Positions 26,750 through 35,731 are shown, counted from the first letter of the stretch. The stretch is DNA of 64,000 bases from Porifericola rhodea (GCF_030506305.1 NZ_CP119421.1:3364501-3428500); one strand, 5' to 3'. Notes: generated from the letters alone by a model not told the origin. A program made the numbers and translations.

Positions 26750-27420
26750 ATTACCCCCTCCACTCTTCGGTTTTGATAAAAGTATACACAGAATAAAACT
26801 ACGAAAGAGAATAGCAATAGTATAGTTGCATAGATGTTTGCATTGTCAAAGTTCAGCATTTCTACTTCGTTGTAGATAGCAATAGACGCTACTCTGGTCT
26901 CTTCCGGTATATTTCCCCCAATCATAAGTATAACACCAAATTCGCCTATGGTATGGGCAAAAGTCATTACCAGGCCAACAATAACAGATGACCTGACATT
27001 GGGTAGAAAAACATGCCATAGCGTATTCCAGCGAGATTTACCGAGTGTATAGGCAGCTTCTTTGTAGGAAGCTGGAAGGTTTTCTATGGCGGATAAAATT
27101 GGGTTAACCATAAAGGGTAAACTGAAAATCAATGAGCCAATGACCAGTCCGGGAAAGCTAAATACCAGCCGGAGGTCAAACAGTTGATCGCTAAGTTTTC
27201 CTAACCAGCCTTCCGGTCTAAGTATAATGAGAAGGTAGTAGCCCAAGACAGTAGGGGGGAGTACCAACGGCATACTTACTACTGCTTTTAACAAAGGCTT
27301 AATTGCTGATTGGGCAAAGTAAATTAAATACACCAGTGGGATAGCTAGCAAAAAAAGTAGAACGGTAGTAATACCAGCTAATTCCAGACTAAGTACGAAG
27401 GGTTGTAGAAGCTCCGACAT
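26746..27420 (-). CDS. modB: Molybdate ABC transporter permease ModB
   Basis: A 224-residue inner-membrane permease with about five or six helices. The EAA loop that contacts ModC reads YKEAAYTLGKSRWNTLWHV, and AHTIGEFGVILMIGG is a ModB/CysT hallmark. Its start lies one base after the modA stop and its stop overlaps modC, so modA-modB-modC form one operon. Confidence 0.92.
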   Translation of the reverse strand: MSELLQPFVLSLELAGITTVLLFLLAIPLVYLIYFAQSAIKPLLKAVVSMPLVLPPTVLGYYLLIILRPEGWLGKLSDQLFDLRLVFSFPGLVIGSLIFSLPFMVNPILSAIENLPASYKEAAYTLGKSRWNTLWHVFLPNVRSSVIVGLVMTFAHTIGEFGVILMIGGNIPEETRVASIAIYNEVEMLNFDNANIYATILLLFSFVVLFCVYFYQNRRVEGVI

Positions 27421-27421
27421 A

Positions 27422-28204
27422 TCAGTTCACTTTCTCGTAGCCAAAATTTTGTAATAGCTGTTGTGCATCCTCGGAGCGTAAGAATAAAAGAAAGTGCTGT
27501 ATTCCAGCCTGGCTGGCTTTGGCCTGTTGTAACACAAGTAAACCGTGGTTTAAACACTCTGTGGCAGAAGTGCTATTTTCTATCTCCATCCAATGTCCTC
27601 TGTTTCTGAGCTCCGGGGCATGTCTTGCAGATACAGCAGTAAATGCAGCATCTACCGCACCCGAACGTATATATTGGTTGACCTGACCTATACTTTCTCC
27701 ATATATTATCTGCCCTTTAATTTTGCCCCAAAGCTTATTTTCCTGCAACCAGCCCCTGGCCCGTCTGCCGTAAGGGGCTAATTCAGGCCGGGCGATAGCT
27801 ACCGATTTAACATGACTTTGGTTTAGCCAGTCTTTAAGCGGTTTGTCAATTTCTTTTTTACTCCAGAAGACGAGTTTTCCTTTTGTAAAAATTTCTACCT
27901 TCCCTTTTCCGTACCCTTCTTTTAGCAGTTTGTTCGGGTACATCATATCCGCTGATAAAAAGATATCGTATGGTGCGCCATTCATAATTTGTGCTGTCAG
28001 CTTGCCCGACGAACCAGGTATAAGTATCAACTTATTTTGATATTGCGACTCATACTTTTCCTTTAGTTGCTGCATAGGAGAAAGCAGGTTGGCGGCAACT
28101 GCCAGTCTGATGGCTTCCTCTTGTGCAAAAGACTGTGAGTGAACAGTAAACAAAGAGACTAAAGTAATTAGTAGAGATAGACATAATGGTTTGGACTTCA
28201 TCAT
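27422..28204 (-). CDS. modA: Molybdate-binding periplasmic protein ModA
   Basis: A 260-residue substrate-binding protein. A signal peptide ends in SFAQE. Diagnostic features are AVAANLLSPMQQLKEKY, GSSGKLTAQIMNGAPYDIFLSAD and later IARPELAPYGRRARGWL. The ATG at 28204 (or the next codon, 28201) starts the signal peptide; the longer open frame to 28387 runs into the neighbouring divergent promoter. The first gene of the mod operon. No ModE site was recognised upstream. Confidence 0.92.
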   Translation of the reverse strand: MMKSKPLCLSLLITLVSLFTVHSQSFAQEEAIRLAVAANLLSPMQQLKEKYESQYQNKLILIPGSSGKLTAQIMNGAPYDIFLSADMMYPNKLLKEGYGKGKVEIFTKGKLVFWSKKEIDKPLKDWLNQSHVKSVAIARPELAPYGRRARGWLQENKLWGKIKGQIIYGESIGQVNQYIRSGAVDAAFTAVSARHAPELRNRGHWMEIENSTSATECLNHGLLVLQQAKASQAGIQHFLLFLRSEDAQQLLQNFGYEKVN

Positions 28205-28377
28205 CCGCCTGCAAAATTGAGCGATTAGATAGTTTATACGGAACGCTGAATTATTTATTACCCAAAAGAAACAAACAATCTTGCTGGCTAAAAGCGGTAG
28301 GCTTAGTATCTCTTCAGTACAGCTACGCTGTAAAATAGAACCGTCAAAAAGTTTCCGGAATGTGTACTTATCTCTAA

Positions 28378-28408
28378 TTTGCACCATATAAAGGTAAAAT
28401 TAGTATTG
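28378..28408 (+). promoter_or_regulatory. Candidate Bacteroidota promoter of the substrate-binding protein gene
   Basis: TTTG (28378-28381), a 19-base spacer, and TAGTATTG (28401-28408, one mismatch to TAnnTTTG). Transcription would start near 28415, 20 bases before the ATG at 28435. Confidence 0.5.
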
Positions 28409-28434
28409 CACCACAAATTAACAAGTACAAATCT

Positions 28435-29298
28435 ATGGCTAAGCCTGTTCGTTTGCATGTGACCGGAGTTCCTGAACATTTTAATTTACCCTGGCATCTG
28501 GCTATTGAGGAAGGTGCTTTTGCTGAGCAGGGCGTAGAAGCAGTTTGGCAGGATGCTCCCGGAGGTACCGGAGCTATGATGCAACAATTGGAAAATGGAG
28601 AAGCGGATATTGCTATTGCGCTTACTGAGGGGGTAGTTGCCAGTATAATTAAAGGAGTAGCAGCTAAGATTGCACAGCTATTTGTTCAGACACCTCTTAG
28701 TTGGGGTATACATGTAGCGGCCAACAGTGAGTTTAATACGGTAGAAGACTTTAAGGGAAGCCGTTTTGCCATTAGCCGACCTACTTCGGGCTCTCATTTA
28801 ATGGCTTTTGTACTGGCCCAGCAAAGTGGCTGGCTTACCCAAAAAATGAGCTTTGTAGAGGTAGGTGGAATAGAGGGCGCACGACAGGCTTTAGCAAAAC
28901 AGGAGGCTGATGCTTTTATGTGGGAGAAATTGATGACTAAACCCCTGGTAGATAGTGGGGAGTTCAGAAGGGTAGGAGAGATAGATACACCCTGGCCCTG
29001 TTTTGTGGCGGCTGTAAGAGAAGATGTACTTCAAAGTAAAAGTGAAGCTTTAAAGCATGTATTTCAGGTCATCAACACTTATGCTGCGAGCTTTAAGCAG
29101 AGAGAGAACGCGCAACAACTGATAAGCGATAGGTTCAAGCTTGAGCAAAATGATGTATCTGAATGGCTACAAAAGACAGAGTGGGCGCAAAATGCCCAGG
29201 TGTCTACTGCTATGCTGGATGAAGTAATGCATACACTTGAGGCAGTAGGTGCTATTTCACAAAAAGTACCTCCCGAACAACTGCTCGTTCGGTTCTGA
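28435..29298 (+). CDS. Substrate-binding-domain protein without signal peptide (NMT1/SsuA-like fold)
   Basis: A 287-residue type 2 periplasmic-binding fold: VPEHFNLPWHLAIEEGAFAEQGV, NGEADIAIALTEG, then FKGSRFAISRPTSGSHLMAFVLAQQSGW and the C-terminal helices. The N-terminus (MAKPVRLHVTG) goes straight into the first beta strand, so no signal peptide or lipobox exists and the protein should be cytosolic. No permease or ATPase of its own adjoins; the divergent neighbours are modABC. It may be a metabolic enzyme or ligand sensor derived from a transporter protein. The ligand is unknown. Confidence 0.72.
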   Translation: MAKPVRLHVTGVPEHFNLPWHLAIEEGAFAEQGVEAVWQDAPGGTGAMMQQLENGEADIAIALTEGVVASIIKGVAAKIAQLFVQTPLSWGIHVAANSEFNTVEDFKGSRFAISRPTSGSHLMAFVLAQQSGWLTQKMSFVEVGGIEGARQALAKQEADAFMWEKLMTKPLVDSGEFRRVGEIDTPWPCFVAAVREDVLQSKSEALKHVFQVINTYAASFKQRENAQQLISDRFKLEQNDVSEWLQKTEWAQNAQVSTAMLDEVMHTLEAVGAISQKVPPEQLLVRF

Positions 29299-29508
29299 CG
29301 TTTTACGGATTTGTTGCCAAAATGCTACGGAGAATGGGGTGTAAATCCCCATTTTCATGTACTATTAATTTATGTTAGCTCTCCCAATAAGAGCAGGAGT
29401 AAAAGAAAAATCATTGTTATTTTTAAATTTAGCAGCTTTTTGCCTGTTTTAAGCTTCAAAACTGTATAATTTTTAATCTTGTGGCGGCCAAATTGTATCA
29501 TTTACAAT

Positions 29509-30300
29509 ATGGTACACATAGAAATAAATACAGGAGAAAGCCCGATAGTGGCAGCTGCCATTCATAACGGGCATATGATCCGGCCAGAGCTTCTGCCGTA
29601 CCTCAACCTGCATGAGTCAGAGAGGTTGAGAGAAGAAGATCCCTATACTACCCAGTGGCTGGAAATATCTGACAACACGATTAAGGTGCATAACTCACGC
29701 TTTGAGGTGGATGTCAATCGGCCCAGAGATAAAGCTGTGTATGCCAGACCAGAAGATAGCTGGGGGCTACATGTCTGGAAAGAAGAAGTGCCTGACGAGA
29801 TCATGGAGAAATCCTTAAATATATATGACAACTTTTATCGTCAGATTGCCGATCATTTTGATCAGCTGCTACTCAAGCATGAGTGGCTGATTGTTTACGA
29901 CTTCCATTCTTACAATTTCCGTAGAGAGGGGGTAGACCGTTATGCCAGTCCGGAAGAAAACCCGGAAATAAATATTGGAACGCGAAATATGGAGCGTCAG
30001 CTCTGGGGGCCGGTAGTAGACACCTTAATAGATTGTTTTCGCACCTACAACTTTGAAGGTCGCCATCTGGATGTAAGAGAAAATGTTAAATTTAAAGGAG
30101 GCTACTTTAGCCAGTGGATATATGAAAATTATGGGGAAAGGGTATGTCCTTTGGCTATAGAAGTGAAGAAGTTTTTTATGAACGAATGGACAGGGGAGGC
30201 TAATGAAGAGCAGCTTAAACACCTGAAAGAGCTGTTTATATCTTCTATGCTACCAGTGCGCAGAGCTGCCGAGAGTCTGTTTAAAGTAAGCACTGTATAA
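29509..30300 (+). CDS. N-formylglutamate amidohydrolase-like protein
   Basis: A 263-residue protein of the N-formylglutamate deformylase/amidohydrolase family (zinc amidohydrolase of the carboxypeptidase fold). Features: an early zinc-site candidate HNGH (about residue 18), NSRFEVDVNRPRDKAVY, YDFHSYNFRR and CPLAIEVKKFFMNEWTG. It is the first gene of a tight operon: its stop at 30300 is one base from the start of the DUF1704 gene. This context points to release or trimming of a gamma-glutamyl or N-acyl-amino acid product rather than histidine breakdown, as no hut gene is nearby. The ATG at 29509 gives the family N-terminus. Confidence 0.8.
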   Translation: MVHIEINTGESPIVAAAIHNGHMIRPELLPYLNLHESERLREEDPYTTQWLEISDNTIKVHNSRFEVDVNRPRDKAVYARPEDSWGLHVWKEEVPDEIMEKSLNIYDNFYRQIADHFDQLLLKHEWLIVYDFHSYNFRREGVDRYASPEENPEINIGTRNMERQLWGPVVDTLIDCFRTYNFEGRHLDVRENVKFKGGYFSQWIYENYGERVCPLAIEVKKFFMNEWTGEANEEQLKHLKELFISSMLPVRRAAESLFKVSTV

Positions 30301-30301
30301 T

Positions 30302-32143
30302 ATGCTAAGCAAAGCTTTTATAGCATCTGTCTGCCGATCTATGGAGAGGGGTAAAAGTATTAACCGACGCTTGCCAAAAGGAGGGAAGTTGGTTATAGAT
30401 AAGCCCTTGCCGTATGTCTGTGTATATCGCTATACAGACCAGGCGGATCCCTATCTTTCCGGGTTGCTCAAAACGCAGGGTGCTTACATTATTGCTCATG
30501 CTGAACTGGATATAGAGCACTTACTCTATCAATTATCTGCTACTGCCGCTCATAAGTTTCATGCTTTTATGCTTCTGGAACTATGGTTAGCCCCTGAAGA
30601 TGAAATTGATACATTTAAAATATATTCCCCCGCTGACCGCTCACCAGCTACCATTAAAGCTCTAAAGCAGGGGTTTGACGAAATAGAAGCGCTATATACA
30701 CCGCTACAGGTAGCTATCTTTAATACGATAGACCGCCATCCACCGGGCATGAGTCCTTTACTTTCTTTGGAGAAATCTAAAGAAGTAGGGACCCTGCAAA
30801 TTGGTATAGAAGTACCTCTCATCTATAAAGACGAAAAAGGAAATCTTTATGCATTACTCTACCGGAAAGTAAGGCGAAAAATAGGACAAGTACTAAAAAA
30901 AGCCGCTTATGAGTTTATAAGGGTACAAACCTCTAACACTTTTGAGCACTACCTTGTGCTTGGCAAAACTCAGCTTACGCAGCTGGTACGTTCTGTAGAT
31001 AAACAGCTCGCTGAAGTAAGCGAAAAAATGAACTTCCTGCTTAGGGTAAGTCCGGTTAACCAGACTGTAGAGTTTGAAAACTTCAAAAAACATAATTATG
31101 CTAAAGAACCGGAGTTTAATTATCGCCTCATCTCATTAGATCCGGAAGAGGAAAAGCGTAAATTATTTAATCTACAGCTGGAAAATATAGAAGATCCTAC
31201 ACTGGCCTTTTTGTTCAGAGATAAAAGAAACGAGCTGGAAAAGCAGTTGATGATGTTGGAAGAGAGAGAGTCTGCCAGTTTTTTGCCATTAAGTAACAGT
31301 TTGTATGGTACACTGGGTAAAGAGCTTATAGGAGCTGCCCACGAGATATTACTAGATGTAGAAGATGATTACTCAGAACAGCAAGAGCTACTTGGCCCTC
31401 AGGAGTTTAAAGCTTTGGCAGAGACAGAGCTGTCACTTTATCATCAGCAATTCCCTGATGTAGTTTTGGGAGTAGAGGTGAGAAAAGATATTAGCGGGAT
31501 CATGGTTTCTAAAGGTAAGCTTTTGATTGCCGAAGATTTTAGTGTAGAAGCTTCACGCGCTAAAGCCTTAATTCAGCATGAAGTAGGTACCCATATTCTT
31601 ACATACTGTAATGGAAAACATCAGCCATTTAAACTGTTTTACGCTGGTCTGGCAGGTTATGATCCTTTGCAGGAGGGCCTGGCTGTACTTTCAGAGTACT
31701 TGGTTGGTGGACTTACTGCATCTCGTCTCAAAATTCTGGCCATTAGGGTAGTGGCTGTTGACGCATTGTGTGAAGGTGCAGATTTTATAGAAACATACCG
31801 ACTGCTTACCCAAAATTACAATTACCCTGAAAAAGCAGCCTTTAATATTTGTACCCGAGTACATAGAGGAGGAGGACTCACTAAAGATGCAGCATACCTG
31901 AAAGGACTATTACAACTAATGAATTATCTGCGACAGGGTGGAGCGATAGAACCACTTTACGGAGGCAAGTTCGCTGCTACTCACATTCCATATGTTAAAG
32001 AGCTGATGCATCGCAGAGTGCTCAGAGCTCCTTTTTTGCCTTCATTCCTTACTGGTAAAGCTGCGAAAGCACGTTTGGCCAGCGTGAGGGAAGGTTTACC
32101 AGTAACCAAACTAATTAGCCATGAAAATAGCATTCATCATTAA
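30302..32143 (+). CDS. DUF1704 / QEGLA-motif metallopeptidase (MATCAP-like)
   Basis: A 613-residue predicted zinc peptidase of the family labelled flavohaemoglobin expression-modulating QEGLA motif protein (DUF1704), which in animals includes the tubulin tyrosine carboxypeptidase MATCAP. The zinc motif is HEVGTH (426-431), with the QEGLAVLSEYL segment (457-467) carrying further acidic ligands. The N-terminal 330 residues are helical and family-specific. No signal peptide, so it is cytosolic. It overlaps the ATP-grasp gene by 23 bases and follows the amidohydrolase by one base. A role in removing residues that the ATP-grasp enzyme adds is inferred. Confidence 0.82.
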   Translation: MLSKAFIASVCRSMERGKSINRRLPKGGKLVIDKPLPYVCVYRYTDQADPYLSGLLKTQGAYIIAHAELDIEHLLYQLSATAAHKFHAFMLLELWLAPEDEIDTFKIYSPADRSPATIKALKQGFDEIEALYTPLQVAIFNTIDRHPPGMSPLLSLEKSKEVGTLQIGIEVPLIYKDEKGNLYALLYRKVRRKIGQVLKKAAYEFIRVQTSNTFEHYLVLGKTQLTQLVRSVDKQLAEVSEKMNFLLRVSPVNQTVEFENFKKHNYAKEPEFNYRLISLDPEEEKRKLFNLQLENIEDPTLAFLFRDKRNELEKQLMMLEERESASFLPLSNSLYGTLGKELIGAAHEILLDVEDDYSEQQELLGPQEFKALAETELSLYHQQFPDVVLGVEVRKDISGIMVSKGKLLIAEDFSVEASRAKALIQHEVGTHILTYCNGKHQPFKLFYAGLAGYDPLQEGLAVLSEYLVGGLTASRLKILAIRVVAVDALCEGADFIETYRLLTQNYNYPEKAAFNICTRVHRGGGLTKDAAYLKGLLQLMNYLRQGGAIEPLYGGKFAATHIPYVKELMHRRVLRAPFLPSFLTGKAAKARLASVREGLPVTKLISHENSIHH

Positions 32144-33161
32144 TAGCATAGAAACAGAAAGAGAAACCTATACCACAATTTACCTGGCGCTATCTGCTTA
32201 CAAAAGGGGGCACGAGGTGTACCTGATTAGCGTTGGCGACCTGGGCTATACATCTGATGGGCACATGGTAGCCCGGGCAAAGACAGTAAAAGAACATAAC
32301 TATAAATCCTCTACTACTTTTTTAAAAGATTTAAGGCAGGCAGAGGATGTGAATGTTAGTTCCGTAGATCTGGATGTGATTTTTTTAAGAAATAACCCTG
32401 CCGATGATCTTAACGAAAGAAACTGGGCACAAAACGCGCCGTACATCTTTGCTCAAATAGCGCTTAAAGATAATGTAATTGTATTAAACCACCCTGGAAG
32501 TTTATCTGATGCGATCAATAAAATGTACTTTCAGCATTTTCCTGAAATCCTGAGACCCAAGACTATTATTACACGTAATCCGAAAGAAATACACGAGTTT
32601 TTCGGAGAACAGAAGGAAAAAATGATTCTGAAACCTCTTCAGGGCTCAGGGGGTACCAATGTGTTTATGGTAGATCGTAAATCTAAAAATAACCTTAACC
32701 AGATTATTGAAGCTATTAGCCGAGATGGTTATGTAATTGCTCAGGAGTACCTGCCTAAAGCCAAAGAAGGAGATACTCGCCTGTTCTTAATGAACGGCGA
32801 ACCTCTGCACTGCAATGGTAAATATGCGGGCTTAAGGCGTGTTAATCAGCCTGATGAGGTTAGAAGTAATATACATGCGGGAGGTCAGCCCCAAAAAGCA
32901 GATGTCACTGAAGAAATGCTTCAGCTTATGCAAATTCTTCGCCCTAAACTAATACAGGATGGTATGTTTCTGGTAGGTGTAGATATTGTAGGAGATAAGT
33001 TGATGGAGGTGAATGTATTTAGCCCCGGGGGGCTGAGCTTAATGTCACAAATGTATGACGCGGATTATGGAGCTGAAGTCATTAAAGCTATAGAGAAAAA
33101 AGTGTACTACAAGCAGACTTACGATCGGGAAGTGGACAATGTAACCATTGCTACATTGTAA
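32121..33161 (+). CDS. ATP-grasp ligase, glutathione synthetase (GshB)-like
   Basis: A 346-residue ATP-grasp enzyme: N-terminal Rossmann-like domain (FIINSIETERETYT), ATP-binding loop MILKPLQGSGGTNVFMV (168-184), DTRLFLMNGEPL (218-229), RRVNQPDEVRSNIHAGG and the metal-binding EVNVFSPGG (296-304). The family joins a carboxylate to an amine with ATP. GshA is not nearby, and gamma-glutamylcysteine is not an assured substrate. Translation is coupled to the DUF1704 gene by a 23-base overlap. It closes the operon; a leftward terminator at 33229-33266 belongs to yceI. Confidence 0.86.
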   Translation: MKIAFIINSIETERETYTTIYLALSAYKRGHEVYLISVGDLGYTSDGHMVARAKTVKEHNYKSSTTFLKDLRQAEDVNVSSVDLDVIFLRNNPADDLNERNWAQNAPYIFAQIALKDNVIVLNHPGSLSDAINKMYFQHFPEILRPKTIITRNPKEIHEFFGEQKEKMILKPLQGSGGTNVFMVDRKSKNNLNQIIEAISRDGYVIAQEYLPKAKEGDTRLFLMNGEPLHCNGKYAGLRRVNQPDEVRSNIHAGGQPQKADVTEEMLQLMQILRPKLIQDGMFLVGVDIVGDKLMEVNVFSPGGLSLMSQMYDADYGAEVIKAIEKKVYYKQTYDREVDNVTIATL

Positions 33162-33228
33162 ATTTTGTAATCTGTGGAAGCGGAATCTATTTGTCTGTTA
33201 ATTCTTTTCGAATTGCGATAGCCTCTAA

Positions 33229-33266
33229 TAAAAAAAAAAAAAAGCCTCACTTGCAATAGTGAGGCT
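33229..33266 (-). terminator. Rho-independent terminator of the YceI gene
   Basis: Arms AGCCTCACT (33243-33251) and AGTGAGGCT (33258-33266) form a 9-base stem; read leftward it is followed by 14 U (33230-33243). Confidence 0.92.
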
Positions 33267-33287
33267 ATTACTACACAGTAGTAATAA

Positions 33288-33896
33288 TTATTTACCTACG
33301 GCAGTATTAGCTTTAAGGCTTACTACCAAATCAAATTCGTCGTAGATTGTTTTGTCGCCCAGGTCATCAAAAAAGCTACCAGAGCCATAACGTACATTAT
33401 ATTTTGAACGGTCCACTACGATAGTTGCGTCAGCAACTACTTCGCTGTCGCTTACTTTTACAGTAGCAGGAAAGCTTACTTCTTCAGTGATTCCTTTAAT
33501 TGTCAAATCTCCTGTAATATTGTACTGATTTCCTTTTTTAACTTTTGCTTTAGTAATAACAAATTTGGCAGTAGGGTACTGCTCAATGCCAAAAAAGTCG
33601 TCAGACTTAAGGTGCCCATCCAGTTTCGTTTTATACTCGCCTTCAAGGTCAGTAGTTTCTATAGTAGTCATGTCTATAAAAAACTGTCCACCTACAAGTT
33701 TATTATTATCTACTTCCAGGTTTCCGTCCTTAATCTGAATAGTTCCAGTATGTTCGCCAGTAACTTTACGTCCGGTCCATATCAGCTTGCTATCCTTTGC
33801 GTCTACTTCATAAGAAGTAACTTTTTCAGGATTAGTAAATGAGGCTAGCACAACTGTGGCAAATACAAATGAAGCAAAAAGTTTAATAGTTTTCAT
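33288..33896 (-). CDS. YceI-family lipocalin-like protein
   Basis: A 202-residue exported protein (signal peptide to about residue 20). YceI signatures are present: SKLIWTGRKVTGEHTGTI, LKSDDFFGIEQYPTAKFVIT and DLTIKGITEEVSFPATV. The family binds polyprenoid ligands such as isoprenoid quinones in the periplasm. Single gene with its own terminator; a perfect 12-base palindrome at 33937-33948 lies 41 bases upstream. Confidence 0.92.
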   Translation of the reverse strand: MKTIKLFASFVFATVVLASFTNPEKVTSYEVDAKDSKLIWTGRKVTGEHTGTIQIKDGNLEVDNNKLVGGQFFIDMTTIETTDLEGEYKTKLDGHLKSDDFFGIEQYPTAKFVITKAKVKKGNQYNITGDLTIKGITEEVSFPATVKVSDSEVVADATIVVDRSKYNVRYGSGSFFDDLGDKTIYDEFDLVVSLKANTAVGK

Positions 33897-33936
33897 TAGT
33901 TGATTTTGGTTGAAATGATGATTGTTATAAATTTAA

Positions 33937-33948
33937 TTGTATATACAA
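33937..33948. promoter_or_regulatory. Palindrome upstream of YceI gene
   Basis: TTGTATATACAA is a perfect 12-base palindrome, 41 bases upstream of the YceI start codon. It could be an operator for a dimeric repressor; this is inference from position and symmetry only. Confidence 0.3.
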
Positions 33949-34009
33949 CTAATGTCTAGTAAAGGTTTCAGTATTTTTTGTTTTTACGAAAAAAAAATGA
34001 TTAAAAAGT

Positions 34010-35086
34010 TTACCAGCCTCCCGAAGCTCCTCCGCCACCACTAAATCCGCCACCTCCGCTGAAACCACCTCCAGAAAAACTTCCTCCACTAAATCCACCA
34101 CTACTACCTCCTCCTCCAACTATTACAGTTTTGCTCTTTTGGAGTCGGGGAATGCGATAGGTTTTAGTGTCGGTGTAGTCGCAATTTTTGCAGGCGTATA
34201 CTCTTTCACCACGACCGTCATGTGCATAGGTCGCACTTCTTACCACTCTGGATGACTTACGGTAATATGTTTTGTGCTCGCATTTAGGACAACTAGAGTA
34301 GGTGCGCTGCCAGAAGTTATTATATGGAATTACCAGCACATCGCCCTCCTGACCAGAAACCCAGACATCATAGTCTACCGAGCCTATTTTCTCTTCTATT
34401 TGCTGGCCACGGTTCAGGTGAGAATCTTCTTCCTCTTCATCTAGTTTTTGCATTGGCAGTCCGGTTTCAAGGCTTAAGCGGGGGCGATTTCTTCTATGCC
34501 TTTTGAACAGGTAAATAGCCAAAACCATAATGAGTAGGCCTAAAAACATAATCAGCCACCAGTAGCTGCCCCCATCTTGTTGAGACTGTACAAAGGAAGA
34601 GGCAGGCATATCTGTTCCTTCAATTTTTCGCATGATTGCTGTGGCTCCCTCCTGAATGCCTTCGGAATAGTCACCCTGGCGGAAGTGCGGTACAATTACC
34701 TCACGGATAATGCGACTGGCATAGGCGTCTGGTAAGTCTGGCTCTAGTCCATAGCCTACCTCAATTCTTAATTTACGATCACGTGAAATTACGAGCAGTA
34801 GTACCCCATTGTCTTGACCAGCCTGGCCCAGTTGCCAGCTTTCAAAAGTGCGAAAGGCAAAGTCTTCCAGATTGCCTTCTTCCAGTGTGTTAAGGGTTAA
34901 AATTGCGATTTGGTGGCTGGTTTGCTGTTCAAATGCTGCAAGTTTAGCTTCCAGATTCTGCTCTTGCCCTTCAGGAATAAGGTCGGCGTAGTCATTAACC
35001 TGTGCCGATAGGGGAGGTACTTCCTGTGCCTGGCTACCTGCGAAAGCAATAAGCAGCATCGCTAATGTCAAAACATGCTTAGTCAT
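34010..35086 (-). CDS. TPM-domain membrane protein with Gly/Ser-rich tail
   Basis: A 358-residue protein of the YgcG type. A signal peptide (to AGSQAQ) precedes a TPM domain (VNDYADLIPEGQ; LRIEVGYGLEPDLPDAYASRII), a membrane helix (YWWLIMFLGLLIMVLAIYLF), a zinc-ribbon-like region with four cysteines (CPKCEH and CKNCDY) and a C-terminal low-complexity tail of about 35 Gly/Ser residues. The TPM domain is thought to sit in the periplasm and has phosphatase or membrane-repair links. The ATG at 35086 overlaps the previous gene by eight bases. Part of LemA-TPM-TPM. Confidence 0.85.
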   Translation of the reverse strand: MTKHVLTLAMLLIAFAGSQAQEVPPLSAQVNDYADLIPEGQEQNLEAKLAAFEQQTSHQIAILTLNTLEEGNLEDFAFRTFESWQLGQAGQDNGVLLLVISRDRKLRIEVGYGLEPDLPDAYASRIIREVIVPHFRQGDYSEGIQEGATAIMRKIEGTDMPASSFVQSQQDGGSYWWLIMFLGLLIMVLAIYLFKRHRRNRPRLSLETGLPMQKLDEEEEDSHLNRGQQIEEKIGSVDYDVWVSGQEGDVLVIPYNNFWQRTYSSCPKCEHKTYYRKSSRVVRSATYAHDGRGERVYACKNCDYTDTKTYRIPRLQKSKTVIVGGGGSSGGFSGGSFSGGGFSGGGGFSGGGGASGGW

Positions 35087-35729
35087 CAATCTGAACCTCA
35101 TCGGGCAACTGATTTTGATCATCAATAGCTTTTTGAATACCACTGGCTTCCAGCAAAGCTCCACATTCTTTTATAGCATCGCATATCGCCTGAGTGGTGT
35201 GCCCGCTACGGATAGTATTAATCATTTTTTGCAAAACATTTTCCCACTCTTTTTGCTCTACCAACTCGCTAATACCCAGGTCTGGTAGTATAACTGCCTG
35301 TTTTTCAAAATAACTTACAAACAGAAGTATGCCACTACGTTGCTCTGTGTGGCTAACGCCCTGCTCCACAAACAGCTGCCTAGCTTTATTTTCTACCGCC
35401 TGTTGCATGGTTTTATTGCTAATAAAAAAACGCTTGACTACAGAGAGCGATTCTGCCAGTGTGGCTCCGGCAATTCCTCCGGTAGTACAGATCAGTAGCC
35501 AGAGGTAAGGAGGTAGCCACAGCAATGACTCTGAGCTCAGATAAATAATAGTAAGTACCATACCAGTGATCAGGCTAAACAAAGCACCTGCCCGCCACAA
35601 ACTTTGCTCGTACCAGGAGGCCTGCCTGCTAATTACCGGTACTATTTCTCCAGCAGAAAGCTTTTCTGCTTCTACAACTGCATTTTTAATTTGTAAGGAC
35701 TCTTCTTTAGAAAATAGAGGGTATGCCAT
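35079..35729 (-). CDS. TPM-domain protein with internal membrane helices
   Basis: A 216-residue protein. The TPM fold is visible at the ends (LSAGEIVPVISRQASWY; SGILLFVSYFEKQAVILPDLGI) and is interrupted by two membrane helices (about 45-66 and 72-93). There is no signal peptide. It lies between the LemA-like gene (two-base gap) and the larger TPM gene (eight-base overlap), so all three are one operon. Confidence 0.8.
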   Translation of the reverse strand: MAYPLFSKEESLQIKNAVVEAEKLSAGEIVPVISRQASWYEQSLWRAGALFSLITGMVLTIIYLSSESLLWLPPYLWLLICTTGGIAGATLAESLSVVKRFFISNKTMQQAVENKARQLFVEQGVSHTEQRSGILLFVSYFEKQAVILPDLGISELVEQKEWENVLQKMINTIRSGHTTQAICDAIKECGALLEASGIQKAIDDQNQLPDEVQIDD

Positions 35730-35731
35730 GC

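Noticed and set aside
28205-28387. Longer N-terminus for ModA
   Set aside because: It would place about 60 unrelated residues before a good signal peptide and run into the promoter of the divergent gene.
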